Of a DNA stretch of 13,778 nt, positions 1-6,442 are shown in pieces (position 1 is the first letter of the stretch; every line of letters begins with the position of its first letter). The position numbers and the translations under genes were made by a program. The notes beneath the pieces were generated by a model. The model was not told the origin of the DNA and made no database searches. It saw only the letters and a list, made by a program, of their open reading frames with translations. The stretch is from Chloroflexota bacterium. GTDB lineage: Bacteria; Chloroflexota; Anaerolineae; Anaerolineales; Anaerolineaceae. The stretch spans positions 1 to 13,778 of the forward strand of contig JAAZPN010000261.1 of NCBI GenBank assembly GCA_012797215.1, written 5' to 3'.

Positions 1-888
1 CTTTCGCCTGGAATTCGGACGATGACTCGCGTCCTGCGCCCGCTTACGCGGCTCCTCAGCGCGTCCACCAATTTGGGTATCAAACTACTGCGGATCGATA
101 CCCAGACTGAGCCAAGCATTACGGAAGATGAAATCAAGGTTTTTATCGAACAAGGGCTTGATATCGGCTTGATTGAGCAAACCGAGTCGGATATGTTTTC
201 GGGGGTGTTTCGGCTGGGGGATAGGCGTGTGGACGCGTTGATGACCCCGCGCACCGATTTGGAATGGATAGATATTGAAGATGACCAGAACACAGTCATC
301 TATGCGCTGACGCACAGTGAGTATTCCCGCATTCCGGTGGGCAGGGGCAGCCTGGATGACATTATTGGCATGGTGAATGTTAAAGAATTGGTTGGGGTGG
401 ACCTGCACGCGCCGCATTTTCACCTGGCAGATTACATTCGTGAACCTATGTTTGTTCCAGAAAACATGCAGGCGCTGAAAGTTTTTGAGCAGTTCCGGGC
501 AACTGGAACCCATCAGGCGCTGGTGATTGACGAGTACGGCGGCGTGCAGGGCATGGTCACGCTTTACGATGTGTTGGAAGCGATTGTGGGTGAAATTCCA
601 CTTGACGCGGAAGATCAGGAGCAGGAAATTGTCCAGCGGAATGATGGCTCCTACCTTCTGGACGGCATGCTGCCGGTGGATGAAATCAAAGAACTGCTGG
701 ATTTGGATGAACTTCCTGATGAAGCGCGGGCTGGATACCAGACGTTGAGCGGGTTTGTGATGAACCAATTGGGAAGCATTCCCAGGGTAGGGCAGGTATT
801 CACCTGGGAAAATTACCGTTTTGAAATTGTGGACATGGACGGCCGTCGGGTTGACCGGGTTTTGGTGACCATGCAGCCTGAAACCTAA
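1..888 (+). CDS. CBS-domain CorC/TlyC (HlyC)-family protein, 5' partial
   Basis: The reading frame is open to the left edge, so this is the C-terminal part of a larger protein; the ATG at 22 is internal. Counting from that ATG, residues 1-25 look like the end of a CNNM/DUF21 membrane domain and its exit linker. A CBS pair follows: the first CBS domain is at about 70-125, starting at the typical L-M-T-P-R-T, and the second at about 136-192, with the hallmark D170-E-Y-G-G and the closing IVGEI. The CorC_HlyC domain occupies about 205-285. Family members are inner-membrane proteins linked to magnesium/cobalt homeostasis; the old haemolysin name is poorly supported. CBS pairs usually bind adenosyl nucleotides. 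Transport activity cannot be judged because the membrane part is outside the window. The gene converges with the methyltransferase that ends at 913. Confidence 0.93.
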   Translation, partial: LSPGIRTMTRVLRPLTRLLSASTNLGIKLLRIDTQTEPSITEDEIKVFIEQGLDIGLIEQTESDMFSGVFRLGDRRVDALMTPRTDLEWIDIEDDQNTVIYALTHSEYSRIPVGRGSLDDIIGMVNVKELVGVDLHAPHFHLADYIREPMFVPENMQALKVFEQFRATGTHQALVIDEYGGVQGMVTLYDVLEAIVGEIPLDAEDQEQEIVQRNDGSYLLDGMLPVDEIKELLDLDELPDEARAGYQTLSGFVMNQLGSIPRVGQVFTWENYRFEIVDMDGRRVDRVLVTMQPET

Positions 889-899
889 GAATTCGTCAA

Positions 900-923
900 G
901 GACGCCGACTTGTTATGGCGTCC
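900..923. terminator. Possible shared hairpin between convergent gene ends
   Basis: A perfect 7-base inverted repeat (GGACGCC at 900-906, GGCGTCC at 917-923) encloses a 10-base loop. It lies 11 bases after the stop of the CBS gene, and its loop holds the stop codon of the minus-strand methyltransferase. There is no proper T-run on either side, so it is a weak candidate for a terminator. It may only slow polymerase or protect the 3' ends. Confidence 0.35.
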
Positions 924-1809
924 AGCGCGTGTAAAGAGCGTGCGAGAGGATATGACCTGCGCTTTCCTCAATTGAGACCAATTCTCCGCATTCCGCATTG
1001 CCCTTGTTGCTGGTAATATCCCGGACCGCCTGGAGCGCGACAAGCGCTGAGGCTGAAATCGCGTAGGTAGTAAACACGATGAAGCTTGCTTTTGGCGAAA
1101 GAATTGCGCGGCAAGCTTCCACAAGTTCGGGCAGTTTCTTAAAAAAGTCCCAGACCTGCCCTTGTGACCCTCTCCCGAATTTTGGGGGATCCAAGATTAA
1201 GCCCTCGTATTTATTGCCTCGTCGCGCCTCACGTTGGGTAAACTTCAGAGCGTCCTCGGCGATCCATCGTACCGGCTTATCTGCCAAACCGGAGAGTTTG
1301 AGGTTGTAACTTGCCCAGTTCAACGCGTGCTTTGAGGAATCCACATGCGTAAGCTCCGCGCCGGCTTTGGCGGCAGCCAAGGTTGCCAGACCGGAATAAC
1401 CAAAGAGATTCAGGACGCGCATGGGGCGTTTTTCAGCCTGGATGCGTTCCATGATCCAGTCCCAGTGGCTGGCTTGTTCTGGGAAAACCCCAATGTGGCG
1501 GGAGCTTCCCAACTGCAGCTGAAAAGTCAGCGTTTGGTAGTGCATCTCCCACGATTTTTCGATGGGTTTAAGCAACTGCCATGTTCCGCCGTACTCCTTG
1601 TTTTCCTCGCGCAGAACAGCGTGCGCTTTCTGCCACTCTGCCGCTGGCAGGGACTTTTTCCAGACGGCTTGCGGTTCTGGACTGATTAATAAATAGGGAC
1701 CAAAACGTTCCAGGGCTTTCCCCTCGCCGCTGTCGATCAGGGCGTATTCACGCCAGTTTTCTGGCGCCAACAGTTTGATTTCAGGAAGTGGAGGTCTACT
1801 CATAGGCAT
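913..1809 (-). CDS. Class I SAM-dependent methyltransferase, RlmI/COG1092-like
   Basis: The 298-residue protein has a C-terminal Rossmann methyltransferase domain. SAM motif I is at 132-141 (VLNLFGYSGL), an acidic residue follows at D157, and the family signature DPPKFGRG is at 207-214. These match the RlmI/YccW group, whose best-known member makes m5C at position 1962 of 23S rRNA. Two things differ from RlmI. The N-terminal 110 residues do not look like a PUA RNA-binding domain and are shorter. The strand where RlmI carries its catalytic cysteine here reads FTTYA (246-250), with no cysteine. It may therefore methylate another atom or substrate. The start follows the UbiA-like stop by 9 bases, so the two are cotranscribed. 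An in-frame ATG at 1803 is a possible alternative start. Confidence 0.85.
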   Translation of the reverse strand: MPMSRPPLPEIKLLAPENWREYALIDSGEGKALERFGPYLLISPEPQAVWKKSLPAAEWQKAHAVLREENKEYGGTWQLLKPIEKSWEMHYQTLTFQLQLGSSRHIGVFPEQASHWDWIMERIQAEKRPMRVLNLFGYSGLATLAAAKAGAELTHVDSSKHALNWASYNLKLSGLADKPVRWIAEDALKFTQREARRGNKYEGLILDPPKFGRGSQGQVWDFFKKLPELVEACRAILSPKASFIVFTTYAISASALVALQAVRDITSNKGNAECGELVSIEESAGHILSHALYTRWTP

Positions 1810-1818
1810 TTTTCACCA

Positions 1819-2706
1819 TCAAAGCATTGTTATTAATAAACTTGTAAGAAATTCAACCAACAGACCCAGCGCTACCGCTTTTTCCACCGGGACGTGCAGG
1901 TGCATGCGGTCGGCACTTGCGCCTGATTCCCGGTTAATCCTAATCAAGCCCGGGAGCAGCAGAATTGCCGCGCAAACCAATACAAAAATCGCTGCCCTGA
2001 GCGGCAAAACGCGCAGGAAGAAGAACAAAATTACGCCGCTGAGCAAGCCCGCCGCAGAAAAAACGAGCAACAGGAAATGCACCGCTCGCGCGCTGATGTT
2101 CAGCACTGTCTGTCGTGCCGGCGTCTCATCGAGCGCGTGAAGAGCTCTTTGTTCGTGTGAAATTTCCCCGACTAAACTAAGGAAAACAACCAATAAGAAT
2201 AGAAACAAAAGCTCGCTGGTCAGTTGGGGTCTGAAAGCAAGGAACCCCGAAAGGGAAAGCGCGGGGGCTAGCAGCCAGCTATGTCCGGCCAGGTCCAGCA
2301 TGGAAACCCCATGCAAGCGGGTTCCGCGGGATGAATACAGGAGACCCAAGCCAATCAGAGCAAAGCCCACCAGAACAAGCCGCCAATCCAGCAGCCAAAA
2401 AAGCGCGAGCGCAAGAACAGCACTCGTAAGAGCTGTGATTCCAGCTCCAACGCTTGAAATGCTGCCCTGAGCAATCGGGTTAGCCGCCGCTTTGAGTTCG
2501 TTAAAGGTGTCCAAAGGCGCGTCTGCCAGTTGATTGTAAATAAACGTGAAACAAACCGCAAAAAAGTTCGCCGCGCACACCAGCAGGAAACGTGCCCCAA
2601 ATTCTCCTTGCGCGCTGGCGATGCCAAGCAGGGTATAGGCCAGAACAAAGAAAAAGAAATCCTTGGGGCGGCTGAGCTGAAAAATGGCCTGAATGCGCTT
2701 GGTCAT
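1819..2706 (-). CDS. UbiA-family membrane prenyltransferase-like protein
   Basis: This very hydrophobic 295-residue protein has about eight or nine predicted membrane helices. The first UbiA aspartate motif is clear: N58-x3-D62-x3-D66, followed by NPIAQGSIS (76-84), which resembles the family's N-R-P-L-A-x-G. This motif binds the Mg-diphosphate of the prenyl donor. The second aspartate-rich loop, expected near 180-195, is unusual: it reads E181-x2-H184-E185, with D193 further on, and has glutamates where aspartates are normal. The family attaches isoprenoid chains to quinone, haem, chlorophyll or lipid precursors; the substrate cannot be told here. It is the first gene of a two-gene unit with the RlmI-like methyltransferase. 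A -10 element lies only 6 bases before the ATG, which suggests a leaderless message. Confidence 0.8.
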   Translation of the reverse strand: MTKRIQAIFQLSRPKDFFFFVLAYTLLGIASAQGEFGARFLLVCAANFFAVCFTFIYNQLADAPLDTFNELKAAANPIAQGSISSVGAGITALTSAVLALALFWLLDWRLVLVGFALIGLGLLYSSRGTRLHGVSMLDLAGHSWLLAPALSLSGFLAFRPQLTSELLFLFLLVVFLSLVGEISHEQRALHALDETPARQTVLNISARAVHFLLLVFSAAGLLSGVILFFFLRVLPLRAAIFVLVCAAILLLPGLIRINRESGASADRMHLHVPVEKAVALGLLVEFLTSLLITML

Positions 2707-2712
2707 GCCATG

Positions 2713-2721
2713 AGTATACCA
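2713..2721 (-). promoter_or_regulatory. Extended -10 promoter of the UbiA-like gene
   Basis: Read on the minus strand this is TGGTATACT, an extended -10 (TGn followed by TATACT, 5 of 6 to consensus). No good -35 lies 16-18 bases upstream, which is typical of extended -10 promoters. Only 6 bases separate the hexamer from the ATG at 2706, so transcription should begin at or next to the start codon. Confidence 0.55.
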
Positions 2722-2807
2722 GTACTGATGGGCAGAAGCGGCTGTTTAGCGGATGCCCCGGTCAATTTTGGGTGAAAGGGTATAGAATATACGGACATAC
2801 GTGTCGT

Positions 2808-2812
2808 GGAGG
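2808..2812 (+). promoter_or_regulatory. Ribosome binding site deciding the MalY-type start
   Basis: GGAGG sits 7 bases before the ATG at 2820. This selects that codon over the in-frame upstream ATG at 2772, which would add 16 residues that do not look like the family. Confidence 0.8.
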
Positions 2813-2819
2813 ATGGCTT

Positions 2820-3971
2820 ATGGATTTTGACAAGATTGTGGATCGCAGGCACACGGAGAGCATCAAATGGAAATACTTCCCGGAAGACGTCCTGCCTTTG
2901 TGGGTTGCTGATATGGATTTTCAGAGCCCGCCTGAAGTCTTGGAAGCGCTGCATCAACGCGTGGACCACGGCATTTTTGGGTACGGCTTTCCCCCTGCTG
3001 ATCTCTCGGAAATCGTGGTGAGCTACCTTAAGCGTCATTTTGACTGGCAACCACAGCCTGCCCACTTAAGTTATGTTCCCGGCGTGGTGACTGGTTTTAA
3101 CCTAGCTATTCGCGCTTTTTGTGAACCAGGCACTTCGGTTTTGTTTCATACACCTGCCTATCCGCCATTTTTCAGCGCGCCTCAGTCCGCTAAGCTCCCC
3201 TGCGTCACAAACGCCCTGATCCGCGCCGCGGATGGTTCTTACAGCATTGATTTTGAGAGTTTCGAAAAGCAAATTGTAGCGGAGAACGTGAGAGTATTTA
3301 TTCTGTGCAACCCTCAAAACCCTACCGGACGGGTTTTCACGCGGGAAGAACTGACGCGTTTGGCTGAAATCTGCCTGCGTCATAAGGTCATCATTTGCTC
3401 CGATGAAATCCACTGCGATATTACTTTTGATGGCAGAAAGCATATTCCGATAGCGTCACTTGACCCTGAAGTTGCCGATAACACGCTCACGCTGCTGGCG
3501 CCCAGCAAAACTTACAATATTGCCGGTTTGTACGCGTCGGTGGCGGTAATCAGCAATCCGGAATTGGCGCGCCGTTATCGTGATTTTAAAAACGGCCTTA
3601 CCAGCGGTCCGGACCTGCTGGCGCTCACGGCAGCTAGGGCAGCATATCTGCATGGAGACGCGTGGTTGAAGGAAATGCTTGCCTATTTGCAGGCTAATCG
3701 GGATTGGCTGGCCGAGGTAATCACAGCGGAATTCGACGGCGTTACGATGCACAAACCAGAGGGCACATTTTTGGCCTGGCTGGACTGCCAAAAGTTGAAC
3801 CTGCAGCCCGATCCGCAGAAGTTCTTCCAGGAAAATGCCCACGTGGGATTGAATTGCGGTTCGGATTATGGTTCGGAGGGGTGTTCTTTTGTGCGCTTGA
3901 ATTTCGGCACCCAGCGCTCAGTCTTGCAGGAAGCGCTGGAACGTATGGCCGCCGCTCTCAAGTCGCATTAG
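2820..3971 (+). CDS. MalY/PatB-family PLP-dependent C-S lyase (cystathionine beta-lyase type)
   Basis: This 383-residue fold-type I aminotransferase-like enzyme opens with the MalY/PatB signature MDFDxIVDRRxTxSxKWxxF and PLWVADMDF (26-34). PLP-site residues are visible: N167 in NPQNPTGR, D195 in SDEIH, the Schiff-base lysine K230 in PSKTYNIAGL, and the carboxylate-binding arginine in SFVRLNFGTQR near the C terminus. The family cleaves the C-S bond of cystathionine or cysteine, releasing homocysteine or sulfide, pyruvate and ammonia. It is cytosolic. The start at 2820 was chosen because GGAGG (2808-2812) lies 7 bases before it and the family's N terminus begins there; the frame is open upstream to an ATG at 2772. 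A TAGAAT at 2783-2788 could be the -10, but no good -35 is seen. Aminotransferase activity cannot be excluded. Confidence 0.92.
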   Translation: MDFDKIVDRRHTESIKWKYFPEDVLPLWVADMDFQSPPEVLEALHQRVDHGIFGYGFPPADLSEIVVSYLKRHFDWQPQPAHLSYVPGVVTGFNLAIRAFCEPGTSVLFHTPAYPPFFSAPQSAKLPCVTNALIRAADGSYSIDFESFEKQIVAENVRVFILCNPQNPTGRVFTREELTRLAEICLRHKVIICSDEIHCDITFDGRKHIPIASLDPEVADNTLTLLAPSKTYNIAGLYASVAVISNPELARRYRDFKNGLTSGPDLLALTAARAAYLHGDAWLKEMLAYLQANRDWLAEVITAEFDGVTMHKPEGTFLAWLDCQKLNLQPDPQKFFQENAHVGLNCGSDYGSEGCSFVRLNFGTQRSVLQEALERMAAALKSH

Positions 3972-3991
3972 ATCTGCCATAGGAAAAAAAC

Positions 3992-4017
3992 AAAAAGACC
4001 GGGAGACCGGTCTTTTT
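3992..4017. terminator. Bidirectional rho-independent terminator
   Basis: A perfect 11-base stem (3992-4002 with 4007-4017) closes a GAGA loop. The right arm ends in five T's for the plus-strand MalY-type gene. On the minus strand the left arm ends in T5 and is followed, after one G, by a further T-run (complement of the A's at 3984-3990), serving the cold-shock gene that ends at 4039. One hairpin therefore stops both convergent genes. Confidence 0.9.
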
Positions 4018-4038
4018 GATGATGCAAGGGATGCATTA

Positions 4039-4254
4039 TTACTTGTCGAGCACAACTACATTCGCAGCTTGTTTTCCTTTTGGACCATCTTCGATCGAAA
4101 ATTCCACCCGCTGGCCTTCTCTCAGGCGTTTGTAACCATCCATTTCAATTGCGGAATAATGAACGAAGATATCCTCGCCTGATTCCTGACCGATAAAACC
4201 GTACCCCTTTGGGGCGCTGAACCATTTAATGGTGCCGACCAACCGTTCTGACAT
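4039..4254 (-). CDS. Cold-shock domain protein (CspA family)
   Basis: This 71-residue single cold-shock domain (OB-fold) protein binds single-stranded RNA and DNA through exposed aromatics. RNP1 is at 16-21 (KGYGFI) and RNP2 at 28-33 (DIFVHY); W11, F12, Y18, F20, F30 and H32 are the expected binding side chains. Length is normal for the family. A GGGAG element 5 bases before the ATG is the likely ribosome binding site. It is a single-gene unit with its own strong promoter and a terminator shared with the convergent MalY-type gene. The predicted leader is only about 40 bases, far shorter than the long temperature-sensing leader of E. coli cspA. Cold induction is therefore not shown; it may be a constitutive RNA chaperone. 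Confidence 0.96.
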   Translation of the reverse strand: MSERLVGTIKWFSAPKGYGFIGQESGEDIFVHYSAIEMDGYKRLREGQRVEFSIEDGPKGKQAANVVVLDK

Positions 4255-4299
4255 TCCTACTCCCGATTCTTTCTAAAACGAACAAATAAATATAAAATG

Positions 4300-4328
4300 A
4301 ATTTAGCACGAGAGAGGATATCTGTCAA
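4300..4328 (-). promoter_or_regulatory. Sigma-70-type promoter of the cold-shock gene
   Basis: On the minus strand a perfect -35 TTGACA (complement of 4323-4328) is followed by a 17-base spacer and a -10 TAAATT (complement of 4300-4305). TG is placed as in an extended -10 (TGCTAAATT). Transcription should begin near 4293, giving a leader of about 40 bases. Confidence 0.75.
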
Positions 4329-4452
4329 GATTACCATAATAATTAACCTGATAGGATGCCATTCCACGAGGACTTTAGACGAGAAGCTGCTCCTCAGCTC
4401 TAAACCCGATTGCAGAAACCTTCAAATGTGATAAAACTAAACGCGATAACGA

Positions 4453-4482
4453 TTGTTTCCTCTTCTTCACTAATATGATAAT
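4453..4482 (+). promoter_or_regulatory. Possible promoter of the methyltransferase gene
   Basis: TTGTTT at 4453-4458 could be a -35. It is followed either by GATAAT at 4477-4482 (18-base spacer) or TATGAT at 4474-4479 (15-base spacer). The region is AT-rich and lies about 50 bases before the start codon. The match is moderate only. Confidence 0.4.
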
Positions 4483-4488
4483 TGGTAC

Positions 4489-4509
4489 CTGCCAGAGTTC
4501 ACCTGGCAG
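4489..4509 (+). repeat. Inverted repeat just upstream of the methyltransferase
   Basis: CTGCCAG at 4489-4495 and CTGGCAG at 4503-4509 form a perfect 7-base inverted repeat around a 7-base centre. It lies immediately after the candidate -10 and 21 bases before the ATG. It could be a repressor operator over the transcription start or a small 5' hairpin. No T-run follows, so it is not a terminator. Confidence 0.45.
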
Positions 4510-4530
4510 CTTAGTAATGCGGAAATAACC

Positions 4531-5337
4531 ATGACCATTAACGACCCACGCTATTTAAAAAAATACCAATATCGCGATCCCGGCAATCTGAATTCGCGCA
4601 TCACTATTCACACCCTCTTTAGCACCGGACGGCAGGATTGGGCTGGTTTTATCTTCGACCAGATTAATCCTAAAGCTGGTGAGCAGATGCTGGAACTTGG
4701 CTGCGGACACGCGGCGCAGTGGCAAGTGAATCTGACCCGGCTGCCAGCCGACGTTGACCTTATCCTGTCCGATTTATCCATGGGCATGATTAAAGAAGCG
4801 CGGAAAATGTTGGCAGCGCCAGACCAGGTTGTTTTTCTTAATCAGGAAGCGCAATCCCTGGCATTCCCGGACCAAGTGTTTGATGCTGTAATCGCCAACC
4901 ATATGTTGTACCATGTGCCTGTTCCTGCACGCGCGATAGAAGAAGCTGCCCGGGTGCTTAAACCCCAAGGCAGGTTTTTGGCGGCTACCAACGGCGCGAA
5001 GCATATGACCGAACTTGATACTTTGTTGCGTGAATTTGAGCCGAGCTTTGAAGCGGAAACTGCCATGAGCCGACCATTTAGCCTGGAAAATGGCCGCGGT
5101 CAGATTGAGCCTTTTTTTGAGAGCGTGGAGCTAATCCCATATTCCAGTGATTTATGGGTAACCGATGCCGAGCTTTTGGCGGACTATGTTTTCAGCACGC
5201 CAACCGGGCAAATTTGGTTCTGCAAAGAGCAAATCGGGGATTTGTCAGTTTTCTTCCAGCGGAAAATTGATCAGGATGGCGGAATCTTCATTCAGAAGTC
5301 AACTGGAGTTTTCCGGGCTGCCCACCCAAGACGCTAA
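4531..5337 (+). CDS. Class I SAM-dependent methyltransferase (Methyltransf_11/UbiE-like)
   Basis: The 268-residue soluble protein has a Rossmann methyltransferase core. Motif I is at 53-61 (MLELGCGHA), the ribose-binding acidic residue is D81 in LSDLS, and the post-motif region at 107-129 reads AQSLAFPDQVFDAVIANHMLYHV. A VLKPQGRFLAA strand follows. This is the pattern of Methyltransf_11 enzymes, which mostly modify small molecules or quinone precursors; the acceptor cannot be predicted. The C-terminal 110 residues form a family-variable lid. The gene stands alone between the divergent cold-shock gene and a gene-free stretch. The ribosome binding site is poor (GGAAA about 8 bases before the ATG). 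Codon use and composition look like the neighbours. Confidence 0.82.
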   Translation: MTINDPRYLKKYQYRDPGNLNSRITIHTLFSTGRQDWAGFIFDQINPKAGEQMLELGCGHAAQWQVNLTRLPADVDLILSDLSMGMIKEARKMLAAPDQVVFLNQEAQSLAFPDQVFDAVIANHMLYHVPVPARAIEEAARVLKPQGRFLAATNGAKHMTELDTLLREFEPSFEAETAMSRPFSLENGRGQIEPFFESVELIPYSSDLWVTDAELLADYVFSTPTGQIWFCKEQIGDLSVFFQRKIDQDGGIFIQKSTGVFRAAHPRR

Positions 5338-5616
5338 TTCCACATAATAATTCAGCCTGACTGGAACCCGTAAATATCAGAACGGTAACAGAGTCAATTC
5401 GCATAGCAATTCGCCGTGGAGACGGCACGCCGGGAATGTCTTGATTTTTTAGCGCCCCCAAAAGCCCGCTGAATTAATTAAGTTTAGGCGCCAGGTATAC
5501 AAACGTATCGAAGTAAAGCTTGTGGCATGCTTACATTTACCTCTGCGATCCCCAGATTTTACGAACGCCAATAGGATGAGTGGGCGGATATGCCTCTTTG
5601 GGTTGTGGGCTGGTTG
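5338..5616. other. Gene-free stretch between convergent genes
   Basis: This 279-base stretch lies between the ends of the methyltransferase and uppP. I found no ORF longer than about 15 codons with a plausible start, no tRNA-like fold and no strong terminator with a T-run. It holds a small hairpin (GCCGT at 5413-5417, ACGGC at 5422-5426), a tandem CAATTCGC at 5395-5402 and 5407-5414 with a 12-base period, and an AT-rich palindrome around 5472-5480. It could hide a small RNA or the eroded remains of a gene. Confidence 0.5.
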
Positions 5617-6438
5617 CTAACTTATCCCCATCACCAGTAGTACAACGACGGACAGAAGCGCGCAGTAAAGCGCGAAAGGCAGCAAGCTTTTGCTCTTCAG
5701 AAAGGCAAGGAACCAGCGAATCGCGAAGTACCCAACCAGCGCGGCAAAGATGAACCCAACTAACACGAGCGGCAGAAAAGAACTTAAACCAGGTACAGCC
5801 AGCAAATCCGAAAACGCCATCAAGCCAGCGGCGGCCATAATCGGGATGGATAACAAGAACGAATAACGCGCGGCATCCTGCCTATTGAGTCCGCGGAAAA
5901 GGCCGCCCGAAATCGTCGCGCCGGACCGGGAAACTCCGGGGAAAATCGAAATGGCCTGGAATGCGCCAACAATCAGGGCATCCAGCCAGGAAAGGTGTTC
6001 CAACTCACGGGTCTTTTTTGTGAATACTTCAGCAAGGGTGAGTAAAATCGCCGTGATAAAGAGCATGACGGCAGTCATCATTGGGTCTGAAAAGGCGGCT
6101 TCAACTTTATCCTTTAATAGCAAACCCGCCAGCCCAGCTGGGATTGTTCCCAGAATGATATACCAGCCCAACCTGCTTTCGGCTTCCGCGAAGGGCGTTC
6201 GCGCCCGGATGCCGCCCGCCCAGGCTTTGAAGATTGTCAACAAATCTTTCCGGAAGTACGCGATCACAGCCGTAAGCGTGCCAAGCTGCACGAGCACGTC
6301 AAAAACGAAAGCCTGCGTGGGGTCAAGCTTCCAGTTGAGCAAAAACGGCACCAACACCAGGTGCGCAGAGGAAGAAACTGGCAGAAATTCCGTCAAACCT
6401 TGCACGATTCCGAGAATTACAGCTTGAATGATCGTCAT
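5617..6438 (-). CDS. uppP: Undecaprenyl-diphosphate phosphatase (UppP/BacA)
   Basis: This 273-residue integral membrane protein is of normal family length. Both signature regions are present: QGLTEFLPVSSSAH at 13-26, with Q13-x3-E17, the serines and H26, and PGVSRSG at 167-173 with catalytic R171. The enzyme removes a phosphate from undecaprenyl diphosphate at the membrane, returning the lipid carrier to peptidoglycan and other envelope-polymer synthesis; overproduction confers bacitracin resistance in other bacteria. AGGAG lies about 7 bases before the ATG and overlaps the tgt stop region. Only 4 bases separate the two genes, so uppP is the last gene of the HEAT-tgt-uppP operon. No clear terminator is seen after it. 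Confidence 0.97.
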   Translation of the reverse strand: MTIIQAVILGIVQGLTEFLPVSSSAHLVLVPFLLNWKLDPTQAFVFDVLVQLGTLTAVIAYFRKDLLTIFKAWAGGIRARTPFAEAESRLGWYIILGTIPAGLAGLLLKDKVEAAFSDPMMTAVMLFITAILLTLAEVFTKKTRELEHLSWLDALIVGAFQAISIFPGVSRSGATISGGLFRGLNRQDAARYSFLLSIPIMAAAGLMAFSDLLAVPGLSSFLPLVLVGFIFAALVGYFAIRWFLAFLKSKSLLPFALYCALLSVVVLLVMGIS

Positions 6439-6442
6439 GATT

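Noticed and set aside
85..768. A 227-codon minus-strand frame opposite the CBS-domain gene
   Set aside because: It is antisense to clear CBS and CorC_HlyC motifs. Its composition (rich in His, Phe and Gln) is typical of reverse-complement noise.
2772..2819. Upstream ATG extension of the MalY-type protein by 16 residues
   Set aside because: The extension does not resemble the family, the GGAGG lies before the ATG at 2820, and a -10-like TAGAAT at 2783 falls inside the extension.
4381..4399. Small inverted repeat AGCTG/CAGCT in the cold-shock/methyltransferase intergenic region
   Set aside because: Only 5 paired bases with no link to a promoter or T-run; expected by chance.
5413..5426. Hairpin GCCGT-GGAG-ACGGC as a terminator of the methyltransferase gene
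   Set aside because: The stem is only 5 bases and the nearest T-run starts about 20 bases later, too far for a rho-independent terminator.
5573..5619. A 14-codon ORF starting at the ATG near 5577
   Set aside because: It is too short, has no proper ribosome binding site and no downstream gene on that strand that it could regulate as a leader peptide.
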